Assembly: GCF_027627575.1 (NCBI RefSeq)
Contig: NZ_CP114065.1
Location: 3,224,001-3,288,000 of the forward strand
From: Kribbella sp. CA-293567
Lineage (GTDB): Bacteria > Actinomycetota > Actinomycetes > Propionibacteriales > Kribbellaceae
Reading direction: 5' to 3'
Length of the DNA stretch: 64,000 nt
Position 1 is the stretch's first letter; each line of letters opens with the position of its first letter. A program made the position numbers and the translations under genes. This document shows positions 8,919 to 21,984 of the stretch, in pieces. Below the pieces are notes generated by a model, which was given only the letters and a program-made list of their open reading frames with translations, was not told the DNA's origin and made no database searches.

Positions 8919-10535
8919 ATGGGCGAGATCAGTGGGGGCATCACGGCGGAGCTGCCGCCGCCCGACGAGCGCATCGGTCGAGAGTCGGTCGTCGAGCAGG
9001 CCACGGCGGCGTCGGTCAAGGCACTGCCGAAGAGTGTCGAGTGGCTGCGGTGGGAAAAGATGCCGTCGGTGCGCTGGGCCGGCTGCGACGAGGTGGTGCC
9101 GGTAGAGGTCCTGAAGTGGCTGGTGGGACAAGCGGTGAAGGCCAAGTCGCCCGAGCCCGGCTCGCAGCTGCGGACGTACGGCGCGCTGCTGGACCCGGCC
9201 GACCGGGAGGCGTTCGGCCAATATCTGCTACAGGCCTGGCTGGCTGAGGATCTGAGGTCGGTCGACGGCGAGGTGGTGGGCTCGGCGGTCGCGTCGAAAG
9301 GCCTGCTGGCGCTGGTGGCGGTCTGTGCACGGGAGTGGGTGGCGCCGTCGGTGGAGCGCTACCTGAAGAAGTGGTGCGGACAGCGCTCCGCGCAGGCCAG
9401 GGCCCTGATCGGGATGCTGGCCTGGGTGGAGCATCCCGGCGCGACGCAGCTGATGCTGTCGACCGGTTCGCGGGTTCGCACCAAGGGCATCCAGGACGAG
9501 GTGGCCAAGCAGGCCGGTGCGCTGGCCGAACGCCGGGGCTGGTCGGCCGACGAGCTGGCGGACCGGACGATCCCGACGGCGGGCTTCGACGAGTTCGGCG
9601 TGATCGAGCTCCGTTTCGGTGACCAGGTCTTCAGCGCCGTACTGCGGCCGGACCTGACGATCGAACTGCGCTCACCGGACGGGCAGAAGATCGGTGCCCT
9701 GCCGGTGTCGAAACGGTCTGAGGACGAGAAGACCGTGGTGGCGGCGATGAGATTCCTGAACCAGGCCAAGAAGGAGCTGCAGGCGATCGCGCAACTGCAG
9801 AGCGAGCGGCTGTACGACGCTTTGTGCACCGGGCGCACCTGGGCGGCGGACGACTGGCAGCGCTACTTCAACGAGCACCCGGTCCTCCGTCATCTGGTCC
9901 AGCGGCTCGCTTGGATCGCGACGACGGCCGACGGCGCGACGGTGTTCCGCCCGCTGGACGACAGCACCTTCGTCGACGTCGAGGGCAAGGATCTGATGCT
10001 TCCGTCCGACGCGGTCATCGCCGTCGCGCACGACAGTCTGCTGGATCCGGCAACTGTCGAAGCCTGGCAGGAGCACCTGGCCGCCCGTGGGATCGATCCG
10101 CTGTTCCGACAGTTCGGCAAAGGCACCTACCTGTTACCGGAGCAGTTGTCCGGGGCAACTGAAGTGAAGGATTTCCAAGGGCACCTGCTGCAGGCATTTG
10201 CCTTGAGGGGAAGGGCCGCCGAGCTCGGCTACACCCGTGGTCCGACCGGCGCCGGTGGCCGGTTCCGCGAGTACACGAAGCACTTCCCGACGCTGGGACT
10301 GACCGCCGTCGTCGGTTTCAGCGGGAACCAGTTGCCCGAGCGCAACCAGCCCGTCGCGCTCACGACCCTGTCGTTCCGGCAGGGCGATCCTGACGGCCCG
10401 GTGCTGTCGGCGCGCCTGTCCGACCTGCCGGCCGTGCTGCTGTCCGAGGTCTACCACGATCTCCGCCTGATGGCCGCCGACGGAACCGGGTTCGACCCGG
10501 ACTGGCAACGCAAGAGCGACGTCGCAGGAAGCTGA
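8919..10535 (+). CDS. DUF4132-domain protein
   Basis: 538-residue soluble protein. The second half matches the DUF4132 domain, seen in the segment around GWSADELADRTIPTAGFD and in the C-terminal stretch DLPAVLLSEVYHDLRLM. This domain occurs in MolR-like and WGR-linked proteins of unknown biochemical role. The N-terminal 250 residues appear to be helical repeats (SKGLLALVAVCAREWVAPSV). The ATG at 8919 was chosen because GGAGGGG lies nine bases upstream and the product lines up from there; the frame stays open further 5'. It is monocistronic, ended by a strong hairpin 11 bases after the stop codon. The function is unknown. Confidence 0.8.
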   Translation: MGEISGGITAELPPPDERIGRESVVEQATAASVKALPKSVEWLRWEKMPSVRWAGCDEVVPVEVLKWLVGQAVKAKSPEPGSQLRTYGALLDPADREAFGQYLLQAWLAEDLRSVDGEVVGSAVASKGLLALVAVCAREWVAPSVERYLKKWCGQRSAQARALIGMLAWVEHPGATQLMLSTGSRVRTKGIQDEVAKQAGALAERRGWSADELADRTIPTAGFDEFGVIELRFGDQVFSAVLRPDLTIELRSPDGQKIGALPVSKRSEDEKTVVAAMRFLNQAKKELQAIAQLQSERLYDALCTGRTWAADDWQRYFNEHPVLRHLVQRLAWIATTADGATVFRPLDDSTFVDVEGKDLMLPSDAVIAVAHDSLLDPATVEAWQEHLAARGIDPLFRQFGKGTYLLPEQLSGATEVKDFQGHLLQAFALRGRAAELGYTRGPTGAGGRFREYTKHFPTLGLTAVVGFSGNQLPERNQPVALTTLSFRQGDPDGPVLSARLSDLPAVLLSEVYHDLRLMAADGTGFDPDWQRKSDVAGS

Positions 10536-10546
10536 GTAGATCGGCC

Positions 10547-10578
10547 CCTGCTGGAGCGCCTGAGGGCGCTCCAGCAGG
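10547..10578 (+). terminator. Strong hairpin terminator after the DUF4132 gene
   Basis: Perfect 14-bp stem CCTGCTGGAGCGCC with a four-base loop TGAG, 11 bases after the stop. There is no T-run, as is common in actinobacteria. Confidence 0.75.
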
Positions 10579-10679
10579 TGGCTCAAGTGGTCAGCCGACG
10601 GAGCGCCTTCGTTGTCAGAGGTTGATATATCCACTGATCAGCGGGTTTCGCGCAGATGTTGTCATGCCCGCGCAAAGTC

Positions 10680-10722
10680 TTGCCAACGTTGTCATCGCTA
10701 CTTATAGTCCGAGAAACGTTTC
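10680..10722 (+). promoter_or_regulatory. Promoter and LacI-like operator of the ABC importer operon
   Basis: TTGCCA at 10680-10685, a 17-base spacer and TATAGT at 10703-10708 form a good vegetative promoter. The perfect palindrome GAAACGTTTC at 10713-10722 covers the expected transcription start, the classic position for a repressor. The centre AACGTT resembles LacI/GalR-family operators. The motif GTTGTCA occurs three times in this intergenic region (10611, 10658, 10688). The rest of the 303-base gap holds the upstream gene's terminator and a leader of about 125 bases. Confidence 0.6.
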
Positions 10723-10838
10723 CAGCGGTGATCACCGCGCTGAGGCAAGCGAAACGGAGGTGGCTTCCATCACATCGGTCCGGCCAGGTGCCGGGTGAGG
10801 AGAGTCCGGTCAGGACTCGGATCGAAGGGAACCACCTC

Positions 10839-12665
10839 GTGAACGACGTGCCGCGCCCGCAGTTCGAGAACGTCTCCGAAGTCGTCCGTCACCAGCTGAG
10901 CCGACGTGCCGTGGTGGGAGGGGGAGCGGCCGCGGTGGCCGGCCTCCTGGCCGCGTGTTCCGGCTCCGGCTCGTACTCCGACAAGCCCGCGAACAAACCC
11001 GCCGCCACCAAGTCGATCCAGATCGGCAAGGCGAACATCCCGGTGCCCCGGGACCAGACGGTGATCGTCGGCCAGGTCGAGTACACCGTGTTCGACAGCT
11101 TCAACACGATGATCCCCAACGGTGCCCCGTCCGGTGCCGGGTTCGAGATCTGCCGGGAGGCGATGTTCTACCTGAGTTTCGCCACCGGTGAGCTGAAGCC
11201 GTGGCTGGCCACGGGCTACAAGTACAACGACGCGCACACCGAGCTGACCATCGACTTCGACCCCAAGGCGAAGTGGAACGACGGGCAGCCGGTGACCGCG
11301 AACGACTTCAAGTTCACCGTGCTGCTGCTGAAGGACCGGCCGGAGCTGTTCGGCGGCGGGGGTGAGCTGAAGGAGTTCGTCAAGGACATCCAGCTCCCCG
11401 GCCAGCACACCGCGGTGATCACCCTGACCAAGGCGACGCCGCGGTTCCACTACAACTTCATCGCCGCGATCGCCGCCGGGTTCGACATGCTGCCCGAGCA
11501 CGTCTGGAAGGGCAAGGACCCGACCAAGTTCAAGGACAGTACGCCGGTGCGGACCGGTCCGTACAAGCTCAAGCAGGCGATCCGGAACCAGAAGATGTTC
11601 GTCTGGGAGAAGAACCCGGACTACTGGGCCAAGGACAAGCTCGACGTCGGACCGCGGTACGTCGTCTTCCAGAGCACCTCCAAGCAGGCCGACCAGGCCG
11701 CGCTCGCGTTCGAGCGGGCCGAGTTCGACGTCGGCTCGATCGACGAGCAGCACGCCAAGCAACTGCGCAACGGCGGCTACCCGAACCTGCAGACCACACA
11801 GTTCCACGACCCCAACCCGCGAGTGCTGTGGCTGAACTGCGACGCCTCGCGCGGGGTGATCGCCGAGGAGAAGATGCGCTGGGCGATCAACTACTGCCTG
11901 GACCGGGAGAAGATCGGCAAGTCGATCTGGCCGGTCGAGGTGCCGGCCGCGATCTACCCGTGGGCCGACTACCCGACCAACGACCAGTGGAAGAACGACG
12001 AACTGGCCGCGAAGTACAAGTTCGAGTTCAGCCCGGCGAAGGCGACCGAGCTGCTGGACCAGATCTGCCCGAAGAACTCGGCCGGCAAGCGCACGTACCA
12101 AGGCAAAGAGGTCAACCTCGAGATCATCACCGCCTCGCCGGTCGACGGCGGTGAGTACGCGATCGCCAACGTGCTGAAGACCGACCTGGCCAAGGTCGGC
12201 GTACCGGCCACGCTGCGCAGTCTGTCCGGCAGCGTGCACGGCGAGAAGTTCGAGCGCGGCGAGTACGACATCGACGCCAACTGGGCCGGCTTCGCCTTCG
12301 ACCCGGCGCAGATGTACGCCGACTGGGAGAGCACCAGAGCCCAGCCTGTCGGCAAGAACGCGGCCGGCAAGAACAAGATGCGCTTCCGCGACCCGGCGTT
12401 CGACCAGGTGTCGCGCAAGCTGGCCGCGATGGATCCCACCTCGCCGGAGGCGAAACCGCTGCTGGACCAGGCGCTGGAGGTCTACTTCCAGAAGCTGCCG
12501 CTGCTCCCGGTGATCCAGACCGGCTACCCGTCGTACTTCAACACCGCGTTCTGGACCGGCTGGCCGACCGACGACGACCTGTACGAAGTACCGCTGAACT
12601 GGTGGCAGCACTTCGTTTTCGTGCTGGGCAAGATCAAGCCGACCGGGCAGAAGGGGCCGGCGTGA
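10839..12665 (+). CDS. ABC importer substrate-binding lipoprotein, peptide/nickel (SBP_bac_5) family
   Basis: 608-residue extracytoplasmic binding protein. After 24 cytoplasmic residues a twin-arginine-like start SRRAVVGGGAAAVAGLLAACSG ends in the lipobox LAAC, so the mature protein is a Cys-anchored lipoprotein possibly exported by Tat. The family 5 signature appears as KWNDGQPVTANDFKFTVLL near residue 145, with the DYW/NPDYWAKDKL segment near 265. The GTG start follows the ribosome-binding site GAAGGGA. Family 5 proteins bind peptides, but some bind oligosaccharides. The LacI-like operator upstream hints at a sugar ligand here, which is inference. First gene of a five-gene importer operon. 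Confidence 0.9.
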   Translation: MNDVPRPQFENVSEVVRHQLSRRAVVGGGAAAVAGLLAACSGSGSYSDKPANKPAATKSIQIGKANIPVPRDQTVIVGQVEYTVFDSFNTMIPNGAPSGAGFEICREAMFYLSFATGELKPWLATGYKYNDAHTELTIDFDPKAKWNDGQPVTANDFKFTVLLLKDRPELFGGGGELKEFVKDIQLPGQHTAVITLTKATPRFHYNFIAAIAAGFDMLPEHVWKGKDPTKFKDSTPVRTGPYKLKQAIRNQKMFVWEKNPDYWAKDKLDVGPRYVVFQSTSKQADQAALAFERAEFDVGSIDEQHAKQLRNGGYPNLQTTQFHDPNPRVLWLNCDASRGVIAEEKMRWAINYCLDREKIGKSIWPVEVPAAIYPWADYPTNDQWKNDELAAKYKFEFSPAKATELLDQICPKNSAGKRTYQGKEVNLEIITASPVDGGEYAIANVLKTDLAKVGVPATLRSLSGSVHGEKFERGEYDIDANWAGFAFDPAQMYADWESTRAQPVGKNAAGKNKMRFRDPAFDQVSRKLAAMDPTSPEAKPLLDQALEVYFQKLPLLPVIQTGYPSYFNTAFWTGWPTDDDLYEVPLNWWQHFVFVLGKIKPTGQKGPA

Positions 12666-13756
12666 CGGCTGAGGCGCCGCCGGTGGCGGTCGTGGACGAG
12701 GCGCGCAGACCCGTACCCCGGTCCGGGGTGCGCGCCTGGATGTCCCGGCACCCGCTGCTGGCGTACGCCGTGCGCCGCTTCGGGCTCTACCTGGTGGAAC
12801 TGTGGGGCGCGCTCACGATCGCGTTCTTCTTCTTCCGGCTGATGCCCGGTGACCCGATCCAGACGCTGATCCAGAGCCTGCAGCAGAACTACGTCTACAA
12901 CCAGCAGGCCAGCGCGGAGATCATCGCCCGCTACCAGCAGGAGTTCGGACTGGACGGCAACATCTTCACGCAGTACCTGAAGTACATGAACAACCTGGTC
13001 CTGCACGGTGACATGGGGCCGTCGCTGATCAACTACCCGACTCCCGCGCAGGACGTGATCCTGCGGGCGCTGCCGTGGACGATCGGCCTGCTCGGCATCT
13101 CGGCGGTCCTGTCCTGGGTGCTCGGCATCGTCGTCGGCGCGATCGCCGGCTGGCGGCGCGGCAAGCTCGGCTCGTCGGTCATCACCAACCTGTCGATCGC
13201 GCTGGCCCACGTGCCGTTCTTCTTCGTCGCGCTGATCCTGGTCTACGTCTTCGCCTACACCCTCGGCTGGCTGCCGGCGCGGTCGGCGTACGACTCGAAC
13301 CTCAGTCCGGGGCTGAACGCGGAGTTCATCGGCAGCGTGCTGAAGTACGGGCTGCTGCCGGGCCTGTCGATCGTCGGGATCGGCGCGATGGGCTGGATCC
13401 TGTCGACCCGGATGCTGATGGTCCCGGTGCTCGGCGAGGACTACCTGGTGTACGCCGAAGCGAAGGGCCTCAAGCCGTGGCGGATCCTGACCCGCTACGC
13501 GTTGCGCAACTGCTACCTGCCCCAGGTGACCGCCTTCGGCATCTCGCTCGGCTTCATCTTCAACGGCAACGTCCTGGTGGAGCAGCTTTTCAACTATCCC
13601 GGCCTCGGAACCACCCTGGTGACCGCCATCCAGCAACTCGACTTCAACACCATCCTCGGCGTCACGAACATGGCGATCTTCTCCGTCCTGACCGCCGTTC
13701 TGCTGCTCGATCTCCTGCTCCCGTTGCTCGATCCGCGCGTCAAGTACTGGAAGTGA
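12662..13756 (+). CDS. ABC importer permease, DppB/OppB type
   Basis: 364-residue inner-membrane permease. There is a long cytoplasmic N-terminus of about 45 residues, a first membrane helix (LYLVELWGALTIAFFFF) followed by the family motif RLMPGDPIQ, then five further hydrophobic segments. The EAA loop that contacts the ATPase is seen in EAKGLKPWRILTRYALRN near residue 265. The GTG overlaps the stop of the binding-protein gene by three bases (GTGA), so the two are translationally coupled. It forms the heterodimeric channel with the next gene. Confidence 0.92.
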   Translation: MTAEAPPVAVVDEARRPVPRSGVRAWMSRHPLLAYAVRRFGLYLVELWGALTIAFFFFRLMPGDPIQTLIQSLQQNYVYNQQASAEIIARYQQEFGLDGNIFTQYLKYMNNLVLHGDMGPSLINYPTPAQDVILRALPWTIGLLGISAVLSWVLGIVVGAIAGWRRGKLGSSVITNLSIALAHVPFFFVALILVYVFAYTLGWLPARSAYDSNLSPGLNAEFIGSVLKYGLLPGLSIVGIGAMGWILSTRMLMVPVLGEDYLVYAEAKGLKPWRILTRYALRNCYLPQVTAFGISLGFIFNGNVLVEQLFNYPGLGTTLVTAIQQLDFNTILGVTNMAIFSVLTAVLLLDLLLPLLDPRVKYWK

Positions 13757-14637
13757 TGACGATGAGAATCGTGAGAGCGGTACTGCGGACGGTCCGCAAC
13801 AGCAGGCGGCTGGCTTTCGGGCTGGTGATCCTGGCGGTGATGGTGTTGCTGGCCGTGTTCAGCCCGCTGATCGTCAGCGGGATCGGGGGCGGGATCGATC
13901 CGCTCGAGCTGGCGGCGTACGAGCGGTGGCTGGTGCCGTCGCCGGACCATCTGCTCGGTACCGACCAGTTCGGCCGGGACGTGCTGGCGATGGTGGTGAG
14001 CGCGCTCTCGGTGTCGCTGCAGATCGGTGCGATCGCCGGCCTGATCTCCACCGTGGTCGGGGTGATCGTCGCGTTCGTGGCCGGCTACAAGGGTGGCTGG
14101 ATCGACAACGTTCTCTCCACGTTCACCGGCATCCTGCTGGTGATCCCGACGTTTCCGCTGCTGATCGCGCTGTCGGCGTACGCGAAGAACGTGACGCTGT
14201 TCCAGGTCGGGGTGATGATCTCGATCTTCTCCTGGCCGTTCGCGGCCAAGACCATCCGTTCCCAGGTGCTCAGCCTGAGATCGCGCCCGTACGTCGATCT
14301 GGCCCGGGTCAGCAAGGCGCGCGATCTGGAGATCATCACCACCGAGCTGCTGCCGAACCTGCTCCCGTTCATCGGCGTCGGGTTCGCCTCGTCGGCGCTC
14401 GGCGCGATCTTCGGGCTGGTCGGCCTGGAGGTGATCGGGCTCGGGCCCGGCGGGGTGATCGATCTGGGCCAGATCATCTTCAACGCGATCAACACCGGCG
14501 CGCTGACGCTGGGGGCCTGGCCGATGTTCGTGGTGCCGATCGTGTTGCTGACGTTGCTGTTCGCGGCCCTGAACCTGATCAACATCGGCCTCGAAGAGGT
14601 CTACAACCCGCGGCTGAGAGGAGTGGCCGGTGAGTGA
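13756..14637 (+). CDS. ABC importer permease, DppC/OppC type
   Basis: 293-residue permease. It has an N-terminal membrane helix (GLVILAVMVLLAVFSPLIV), the DppC hallmark DHLLGTDQFGRDVLAMV near residue 65, and four more membrane helices. The EAA loop is in YVDLARVSKARDLEIITTELLPN (read in parts) near residue 190, followed by the conserved GLEVIGLGP. The ATG shares one base with the upstream stop (TGATG). The C-terminal NPRLRG is a common ending in DppC proteins. Confidence 0.92.
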   Translation: MTMRIVRAVLRTVRNSRRLAFGLVILAVMVLLAVFSPLIVSGIGGGIDPLELAAYERWLVPSPDHLLGTDQFGRDVLAMVVSALSVSLQIGAIAGLISTVVGVIVAFVAGYKGGWIDNVLSTFTGILLVIPTFPLLIALSAYAKNVTLFQVGVMISIFSWPFAAKTIRSQVLSLRSRPYVDLARVSKARDLEIITTELLPNLLPFIGVGFASSALGAIFGLVGLEVIGLGPGGVIDLGQIIFNAINTGALTLGAWPMFVVPIVLLTLLFAALNLINIGLEEVYNPRLRGVAGE

Positions 14638-15445
14638 GCAGACCGTACTGGAGGTGTCCGGCCTCGAGGTCGTCTACTCGACCGACAAGGGCGACGTACG
14701 AGCCGTGCAGGAGCTGGACCTGTCCGTCCGGCGCGGCGAGATCCTCGGGATCGCGGGGGAGTCCGGCAGCGGCAAGTCCACTCTCGCGGTGGCGCTGCTG
14801 CGGCTGCTCAAGCCGCCGGGCCGGGTGACCGCCGGCTCGGCGGTCTTCCACCGCAAGGGTGGCTCGCCGGTGGACCTGATGAAGGTCCAGGGCGAGGAGC
14901 TGCGGGTCCTGCGCTGGAGCGCGCTCTCCTATCTTCCGCAGGGCTCACAGAGCTCGCTCAATCCGGTGATGCGGGTCGAGGACCAGTTCAGGGACGTCAT
15001 CCTCGAACACGCGCCGGCCCGGAAGGTCGGGCTCTCCGAGCTGATCGGGCGCCTGCTCGACCAGGTCGGGCTGGAACCGCGGGTGGCCCGGATGTACCCG
15101 CACGAGCTGTCCGGCGGGATGAAGCAACGGGTGCTGATGGCGATCTGTGTCGCGCTCGAACCCGACCTGGTGATCGCCGACGAGCCGACCACCGCGCTGG
15201 ACGTCACGATCCAGCGGGTAATCCTGCAGAGCCTCGCGGATCTGCGGCGCGACTTCGGGGTGACGCTGATGGTGATCTCCCACGACATGGGCGTGCACGC
15301 GCAGCTGGCCGACCGGGTGGCCGTGATGTACGAGGGCCGGCTGGTCGAGATCGGCGACGTCCATCAGATCTTCAAGGATCCGCGGCACGAGTACACCCGG
15401 CAGCTGATCGACTCGATCCCGCGACTCGGAAGGAGGGCGTCATGA
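14630..15445 (+). CDS. ABC importer ATPase, DppD/OppD type
   Basis: 271-residue nucleotide-binding subunit. Walker A is GESGSGKST (about 42-50), the ABC signature is LSGGMKQR, Walker B is LVIADEPTTALD and the switch His lies in MVISHDMG. The GTG start lies inside the 3' end of the permease gene (eight-base overlap), so translation is coupled. DppD proteins usually end with a C-terminal Fe-S/oligopeptide extension of four cysteines. Here the protein ends soon after HEYTRQLIDSIPRLG, so that extension is absent. Confidence 0.92.
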   Translation: MSEQTVLEVSGLEVVYSTDKGDVRAVQELDLSVRRGEILGIAGESGSGKSTLAVALLRLLKPPGRVTAGSAVFHRKGGSPVDLMKVQGEELRVLRWSALSYLPQGSQSSLNPVMRVEDQFRDVILEHAPARKVGLSELIGRLLDQVGLEPRVARMYPHELSGGMKQRVLMAICVALEPDLVIADEPTTALDVTIQRVILQSLADLRRDFGVTLMVISHDMGVHAQLADRVAVMYEGRLVEIGDVHQIFKDPRHEYTRQLIDSIPRLGRRAS

Positions 15446-16326
15446 CCGCCGAGAAGGTGATCGAGCTGCGCGGCGTCCAGCAGCGTTTCCATGCCAGAGG
15501 AACCCCTGACGGCTATCTGACCGCGGTGGCCGACGCCACCTTCCGCCTCGACGCGCATCCGCCGCAGGTGGTCAGCCTGGTCGGGCAGAGCGGCAGCGGC
15601 AAGAGCACGATTGCTCGCAACGTCCTCGGTCTGCAGAAGCCGACCGCCGGCACCATCACGTACGGCGGCAAGGACATCTTCAAGCTCGACCGCGCCGAGT
15701 ACGACGAGTACCGGCGCAACGTGCAGCCCGTCTTCCAGGACCCGTACTCGATCTTCAACCCGTTCTACCGGGTCGACCGGGTGCTGTGGAAGACGGTCAG
15801 GAAATTCGGGCTGGCCGGTACCCGCGAGGCCGGCCTGGCGCTGATCGAGGAGTCGCTGCGAGCGGTCAGCCTCGATCCCGGCCGGGTGCTGGGCCGCTAC
15901 CCGCACCAGCTCTCCGGTGGCCAGCGGCAACGGATCATGCTGGCCCGGATCCACATGCTCCGGCCGGCCTTCGTGATCGCCGACGAACCGGTCTCGATGC
16001 TGGACGCCCAGATCCGCAAGATGTTCCTCGACATCCTGCTCGACTTCCAGCGCGAGTACGGCATGACGACGCTGTTCATCACCCACGACCTGTCCACCGT
16101 CTACTACCTCGGCGGCCAGGTGATGGTGATCACCAAAGGCGAGATCGTCGAGCGCGGCCCGGTCACCGAGGTGATGCACACCCCGATTCATCCCTACACC
16201 CGCCTGCTGCTCGACTCCATCCCGCAACCGGACCCCGACGCCCGTTGGACCACCCGCATCGACGTCAACGAGACCGGCGCCACCCCACCCACCGGCGCGG
16301 CCCCGGAGTCCACACCGATCATCTGA
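15442..16326 (+). CDS. ABC importer ATPase, DppF/OppF type
   Basis: 294-residue second nucleotide-binding subunit. Walker A is GQSGSGKST, the Q-loop is in VFQDPYSIFNPF, the signature is LSGGQRQR, Walker B is FVIADEPVSMLDAQ and the H-loop is in FITHDLS. In most OppF proteins the D-loop reads SALD; the Met variant SMLD is a minor family variant. The C-terminus carries the oligopeptide-transporter extension PIHPYTRLLLDSIP plus a Pro/Thr-rich tail. Starts by four-base overlap (ATGA). Last gene of the importer operon, followed by a strong terminator. Confidence 0.92.
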   Translation: MTAEKVIELRGVQQRFHARGTPDGYLTAVADATFRLDAHPPQVVSLVGQSGSGKSTIARNVLGLQKPTAGTITYGGKDIFKLDRAEYDEYRRNVQPVFQDPYSIFNPFYRVDRVLWKTVRKFGLAGTREAGLALIEESLRAVSLDPGRVLGRYPHQLSGGQRQRIMLARIHMLRPAFVIADEPVSMLDAQIRKMFLDILLDFQREYGMTTLFITHDLSTVYYLGGQVMVITKGEIVERGPVTEVMHTPIHPYTRLLLDSIPQPDPDARWTTRIDVNETGATPPTGAAPESTPII

Positions 16327-16343
16327 CCTGGTTGCACCAGCAC

Positions 16344-16383
16344 GCGCTCCACCGAACCCCCAAGTTCGGTGGAGCGCTTGTTT
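16344..16383 (+). terminator. Rho-independent terminator of the importer operon
   Basis: Perfect 14-bp stem GCGCTCCACCGAAC (16344-16357) paired with 16364-16377, loop of six, followed by TTGTTT. It separates the importer from the encapsulin locus. Confidence 0.85.
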
Positions 16384-16410
16384 GACTGCGGTCAAAACGG
16401 TGGTATCGAT
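16381..16410 (+). promoter_or_regulatory. Candidate promoter with inverted repeat upstream of the encapsulin operon
   Basis: TTTGAC-N4-GTCAAA (16381-16396) is a perfect inverted repeat whose left arm supplies a -35-like TTGACT at 16382. TATCGA at 16404-16409 follows after a 16-base spacer. A repressor bound to the repeat would occlude the promoter. A second, weaker candidate is TTGACG at 16562 with TACCGT at 16587 (19-base spacer). The 471 bases between the terminator and the shell start hold these sites and a direct repeat but no gene that I can support. Confidence 0.4.
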
Positions 16411-16428
16411 TCCATAACCAAAGCCGGC

Positions 16429-16462
16429 GAGAGGTTGCCGACGGCATCGGGAGAGGTTGCCG
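16429..16462. repeat. 12-base direct repeat, 22-base period, encapsulin leader
   Basis: GAGAGGTTGCCG occurs at 16429-16440 and again at 16451-16462, start-to-start 22 bases, about two helical turns. It lies downstream of the first candidate promoter and about 390 bases before the shell gene. It could be a regulator site or a leader RNA element. Confidence 0.4.
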
Positions 16463-16854
16463 GGAGCAAGGGGAGCGGGGCGGAACGGTGATTCCTCGGG
16501 GTGGTTCGGGGATTGTTTCGGGGGTTTGAAAGGTTTGGAAAAACTTGCAGGTGTGCTCATCTTGACGCGTCTGGTGAGTATTCGGTTACCGTTTGTCACA
16601 TAGCGGTCGAGACGGTGGGACACAGGGCGAACTGGGCGCCGGCAGTCTGTGGCCCGACCGGAGTCCTTTCGTGGGCTGTCGGCCGATCGAAGCAGCCGAG
16701 CTGATTCGACCAATCCATCGATCGGGTGCCTGTGCACCCGTACCTGTTGCGCGCCGGTCCACCCGCCGGCGAGCTGACCCCTGCCCGGATGGGCGCGACA
16801 ACGCCCGTGACCGGGCGCGACAACGTGAACCGCGAACGAATGGTGGTGGGTAGT

Positions 16855-21973
<5,119 letters not shown>

Positions 21974-21984
21974 GGAGTCGCATC

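Noticed and set aside
10770..12611. A 613-codon frame antisense to the importer binding-protein gene
   Set aside because: Leu/Val/Arg/Gly-biased shadow; the sense strand has a lipobox and family 5 motifs.
16726..16854. Upstream extension of encapsulin shell 1 to a GTG at 16726
   Set aside because: The extra residues (Arg/Pro-rich) have no counterpart in shell 2 or in known family members, and no ribosome-binding site precedes that GTG.
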